Shown here: piece by piece, positions 61,601-64,000 of the stretch
Position numbering within the stretch: the stretch's first letter is position 1
How the letters are laid out: every line of letters starts with the position of its first letter
Assembly: GCA_949299115.1 (NCBI GenBank)
Contig: CASFZH010000002.1
Span: forward strand, 62,001-126,000
Origin: an uncultured Helicobacter sp.
GTDB taxonomy: Bacteria; Campylobacterota; Campylobacteria; Campylobacterales; Helicobacteraceae
Direction of reading: 5' to 3'
Length of the DNA: 64,000 nucleotides
Notes under the pieces: generated by a model
Databases searched by the model: none
What the model was told of the DNA's origin: nothing
What the model saw: the letters and a program-made list of their open reading frames with translations, nothing else
Translations under genes and position numbers: made by a program

Positions 61601-62853
61601 AAATTGAAAATATTTTGCAATTTTCGCCGCTAGCACAATATTACGGAATCACACATGGCAACTTGCAATTCTCTATTCCTCAAATAACAAAACAAGATAC
61701 ACAAAATATTGAATTTATTCTCAATCTCACAAACTTACAATATCCGCTTTATACGTCTTTACATGAAAAAGTATCAAGCCTTAATCTCAAAGGAAAAATA
61801 CACAATGATTCTATTATCATTATGGCAAATGATAATATGGATTTTAAAAGCCACGACTCACTAAGTATGCTAAGAATCAAAGATTACCGTATCGATATTG
61901 ATGAAGCATATAACTCAAAGATTCCATTTTTCATAGATTTATTTAAAGATAAACAAAAAGATTTACCCTACTCTGAAGCTGCCATTAGACAAGAAATACG
62001 TCTTATTGCTATTAAAAATAAATTACGTAAACAAATGAAGATTAATCCCTTTGATTTTAATATCTTAGGAAATAACTTGCAATTCACTTTTTTAGGCTAT
62101 ACAATACCTTTCGATTCTGTTACTATACGTTTTATCGATGGAAATATTCTTATCGATGGGCAATATGAAAAAGGAATTGCAAATATTAATGTTATCAAAG
62201 ATAATGTTGGTATAAAAGCAAAAAATTTTAGTGGGGATTTTATTAATACTGTTTTTATGTCTGCAAAAGATGGTAAAAAAATAGTCAATAATGGGACTTT
62301 CAGTCTTGATGCATTGTATCGTGGTGGTATTTTCAATGCAAGTATGGAAATTCAAAATACTGCAATAATTGAATTTAAAGCTATGCAAAATATTTTTGCT
62401 CTTATTGACGCCGTCCCTTCCTTATTTATGTTTAAAAATCCTCATATTAGCACAACAGGTTATCAAATTAATTTTGGTAAGGTTTTGTTTGCGATTAATA
62501 ATGACTATGTGGGGCTACAAAATATTTTTTTACTTGGTAATTCTATGGATATCAATGGACGAGGTATTATTGATATTGAAACACAAGAAATAAATGCAAA
62601 TTTAAATATTTCAACTATTAAAAATTTGAGTAAATTTATCAATAAGATTCCAATATTAGGATATCTTATTCTTGGGCGGGAAGGACAAATCAGCACAAAC
62701 TTAATTTTAACAGGCAAGTATTCAAACCCAAAAGTTAATATTACAATTGCTGAGGACATTGTAAAAGCACCATTTAATATTTTAAGACGAGTTTTTCCAA
62801 TTGAAATGATTATTGAAAATTTTAAAAATGGGGAAGAAACGATTGATTTTTAA
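58666..62853 (+). CDS. Very large AsmA/YhdP-like membrane-anchored protein
   Basis: A 1395-residue protein. Residues 1-185 are hydrophilic and Asn/Gln/Lys-rich (cytoplasmic by prediction). One membrane helix is at ~187-207 (RRLIVIFMFLLIGMIIGYKIL), then long periplasmic beta-rich sequence. The last ~350 residues (from NPFDFNILGNNLQFTFLGYTIPFDSVTIRF onward, with LLGNSMDINGRGIIDIETQEINANLNIS and ILGYLILGREGQISTNLILTGKYSNPKVN) match the C-terminal AsmA/DUF3971-type domain. Relatives such as YhdP and TamB move phospholipid to the outer membrane, and I infer a similar role. A low-complexity region covers residues ~545-660. ATG 58666 has a weak ribosome site; ATG 58855 is an alternative that would remove the overlap problem with mltG. 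Confidence 0.75.
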   Translation: MPINERNEKSGFSQSVTLSNHKKNLEKSTPALLQHISTDVSNTRLLEENRKANQSLEQFDKNKMKGVEKYLKKISQYRKTDKNISGISNPLDLFAINHTLKQTIGNSNFQFINQKTQTFQKQYIHQQNSDEYRIQDGMSHNSPEISKNHILQDTVSKNCNTTVPLENIPPSITTNNIKNNTKSKLRRLIVIFMFLLIGMIIGYKILTNGISIERINIAGVQIHNIFLQLDNRLILQIDKLDLTNIASTQDTATHDKSFTESLYNTVNYIQKSFYILSYFKIFEIKNMILYNNYRVAIKYDDTTYELDTPIFNAKFTIINNQNNLYLKIATFEFVDLSLHLEGDFIFSIPQKQLLFDIKAIKNNDDTQKAEFLTLKGMTNFQTIVLNGESSQLGNLDIIKPFIDNIQEQNLRKTLQAWIFEKVKYSQLKINEIKMNIEIDNIAHTLLKNTIVKATIQKPEVTLNKGVKPITGKEVLLEFKEASLNIIPIQAEFEGMDLNNSEVLIANMPHPSVYITLSGKNIYLNSDLKKLIASYGLTLPIKQYYNIRNSQHTRTTIAKIHNNTALDTTTTNIENIVTKIPKEQLLPSKTDTTRLLLSDNTAMICYIKDISTDATESNETKNQQNQILDSDIPTQEKYNQSLYDKILELNPNTTLTNDLLHNIQETEQTSVYIKIAIEHNHKMPSHPLFSLQGIIHAKDTDVELYGLPLYAKKLNVALDIAPQHKFVYVNGSRVKWKEIINADVNVLLDFVKQNIQADTYIHQAQINTNNLDDLRFTQDKQNAKQKISIIPNLRLHNTLQHNTEHYAVSTQIPTNAGIYFDKHNLTHYNQTWQDSAMYKIIPIQYVAQNEKVITKNQQNNITKDFEISQEDLQKLQQKDSKDDERVLKTLKNNPVWDDLKIRTKKTRPFTRLSDKELQTIALHEIQKDSKFFSFKHDFLYIKNTNIDFNLSFANNSLMLNIPKLSLFLQLHKSFNLKITKIENILQFSPLAQYYGITHGNLQFSIPQITKQDTQNIEFILNLTNLQYPLYTSLHEKVSSLNLKGKIHNDSIIIMANDNMDFKSHDSLSMLRIKDYRIDIDEAYNSKIPFFIDLFKDKQKDLPYSEAAIRQEIRLIAIKNKLRKQMKINPFDFNILGNNLQFTFLGYTIPFDSVTIRFIDGNILIDGQYEKGIANINVIKDNVGIKAKNFSGDFINTVFMSAKDGKKIVNNGTFSLDALYRGGIFNASMEIQNTAIIEFKAMQNIFALIDAVPSLFMFKNPHISTTGYQINFGKVLFAINNDYVGLQNIFLLGNSMDINGRGIIDIETQEINANLNISTIKNLSKFINKIPILGYLILGREGQISTNLILTGKYSNPKVNITIAEDIVKAPFNILRRVFPIEMIIENFKNGEETIDF

Positions 62854-63527
62854 TTAAGTAAGCATTGCTCTTATATCAAAATATAAAACTTGCACGTTAC
62901 ACTGTTTATCCCCTTGAAACTATGAATATTTATAAAATGTCTTTTCTATAAATACATCTATTTTTGTTAATCATTTTTCCAAATTCTTTCATAATCTTTA
63001 TCTCAGTTTTTTGCTTTTGCATTGCGCAACACTTTCATGTATTAGCTAAAATCAACAAAGTGCATAACAAAATTCCAAATAAATATTATTTTAAACCCAT
63101 TTTTATGTGTAATTCGTAATACATATAAGCCCATCGGTTTAAGATTTATTGCATTTTTTACTTCAAATTATTTCTAATTCTAAAATACCTTAATGACATT
63201 CTGCAAAAACATCAGAGTCATCATATATCTCATATTGCAAAATTTAAACCCATGCTGCAAGATTTTTTATGATTTACTATTGGTTTTATATTCTAAATAT
63301 ATCACACTACACAATCATAAAATACCAACTAATTAAGATTCTTTGAATTTAAAAATATCCAATATATCAACTTTTTCAAAAATTGAAATCATTTTAAATA
63401 TTATATCATTGTTTATGTCTTGCATTTTTTGAACATAATATAGAAATTATCGAAAACCGCTACAAAACTTGTGATATTAAGTATTTTATTTTATAATTCT
63501 GTTAGATTTTACATTTAAGGAGATAAT
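62854..63527. other. 0.67 kb non-coding gap
   Basis: AT-rich sequence with stops in all frames; no repeats or RNA genes seen. A -10 box for the DUF465 gene (TATAAT, 63492-63497) and its ribosome site AAGGAG lie at the right end. Confidence 0.5.
63492..63497 (+). promoter_or_regulatory. Putative -10 box for the DUF465 gene
   Basis: Perfect TATAAT 31 bases before the ATG at 63528. Confidence 0.5.
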
Positions 63528-63758
63528 ATGTTTCATGAATATCGCGATGAGATTACATATCTTAAACAGCACAATTTACACTTTGAAAAACTTTTCAATG
63601 AACACAATGAGTTAGATGAACAAATACAAAAAGCAGAAGAAGGCGTTGAACATTTAAGTAATCAAGAAATTGAAGTGCTGAAAAAGAAAAAATTGCTTTT
63701 GAAAGACCAAATTTATGCAATGATACTGGAATATAGAAAAACTCATTCAAAATCATAA
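63528..63758 (+). CDS. Small coiled-coil DUF465 (YdcH-like) protein
   Basis: A 76-residue, highly charged helical protein. The pattern FHEYRDEITYLKQHNLHFEKLFNEHNELDEQIQKAEEG, then the helix EIEVLKKKKLLLKDQIYAMIL, is the DUF465/YdcH signature. Function in the family is not established. It has AAGGAG at good distance before the ATG and a clear -10 box, and stands alone. Confidence 0.85.
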   Translation: MFHEYRDEITYLKQHNLHFEKLFNEHNELDEQIQKAEEGVEHLSNQEIEVLKKKKLLLKDQIYAMILEYRKTHSKS

Positions 63759-64000
63759 GCACAGCCATCATTCATTTAGCAATTAATACCACAAGCACAT
63801 ATATTTTTATATTAATTACTTCTAGTATGAAATGTTAATATTATAAGACCTCGTACCTAAATATCATTCTCGTAAGTAGCCTTATAAGTTTTTTAACAAT
63901 AGATTAGATTCTATTGTAGTCTTACATTTTAAGAATTACAAATGACGATTTTTTAAATTTATGAATCTAAATCAATCAAAACTATCTTAAATTACTTTGC
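63759..64000. other. Window end, nothing recognised
   Basis: AT-rich sequence after the DUF465 gene; no coding or structural signal seen up to the window edge. Confidence 0.5.

Overview
The window looks like chromosome from an enterohepatic-type Helicobacter or close relative (Campylobacterota). It is AT-rich, with most lines I counted near one third G+C. It carries the family's marker systems: NifS/NifU-only Fe-S assembly, a futalosine-route menaquinone enzyme (MqnE), the frdCAB fumarate reductase, the oorDABC 2-oxoglutarate oxidoreductase, and the rpoZ-spoT-tyrS-NMO-amidase and truB-csrA-ispE orders known from H. pylori. The sucCD-oorDABC order is the Campylobacter jejuni arrangement. I saw no tRNA, rRNA, CRISPR array or insertion sequence.

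Layout. 1-2130: nifS (5' end cut by the window) and nifU. 2131-3426: a repeat-rich non-coding stretch. 3427-5375: mqnE and an outer-membrane protein with a poly-T promoter. 5710-11566: prpE-prpB-prpC-prpD, a methylcitrate pathway for propionate. 12412-14538: ppk. 14689-18546: a dTDP-sugar locus (rfbA, rfbB broken by a G12 tract, a radical SAM/SPASM enzyme, an FdtA-like cupin ending in a G13 tract, and a truncated second cupin). 18762-22212: Crp/Fnr regulator, MscS channel, aroB. 22653-27012: an FMN-binding protein and an outer-membrane efflux protein/membrane-fusion protein pair without a pump. 27227-33309: rpoZ, spoT, tyrS, nitronate monooxygenase family, amidase. 33374-39557: ispE, csrA, truB, a PAS protein, uvrA. 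39668-44717: frdCAB and coaBC. 44842-48949: ABC transporter pair, typA, a Psd-related protein. 49156-52134: tkt and a degenerate uracil-DNA-glycosylase-like protein. 52581-57543: sucCD-oorDABC. 57741-63758: mltG, a giant AsmA-like protein and a DUF465 protein.

Working together. Propionate enters through PrpE; PrpC, PrpD and PrpB convert it to pyruvate plus succinate. SucCD, OorDABC and FrdCAB handle the succinate/2-oxoglutarate/fumarate part of an anaplerotic, microaerobic TCA system, and MqnE supplies menaquinone precursors for FrdC. The surface-sugar locus is the most distinctive part. Homopolymer tracts place dTDP-4-keto-6-deoxyglucose formation, and perhaps the overlapping radical SAM gene, under slipped-strand control; in this sequence rfbB is OFF. 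A similar tract lies inside the promoter of an outer-membrane protein gene.
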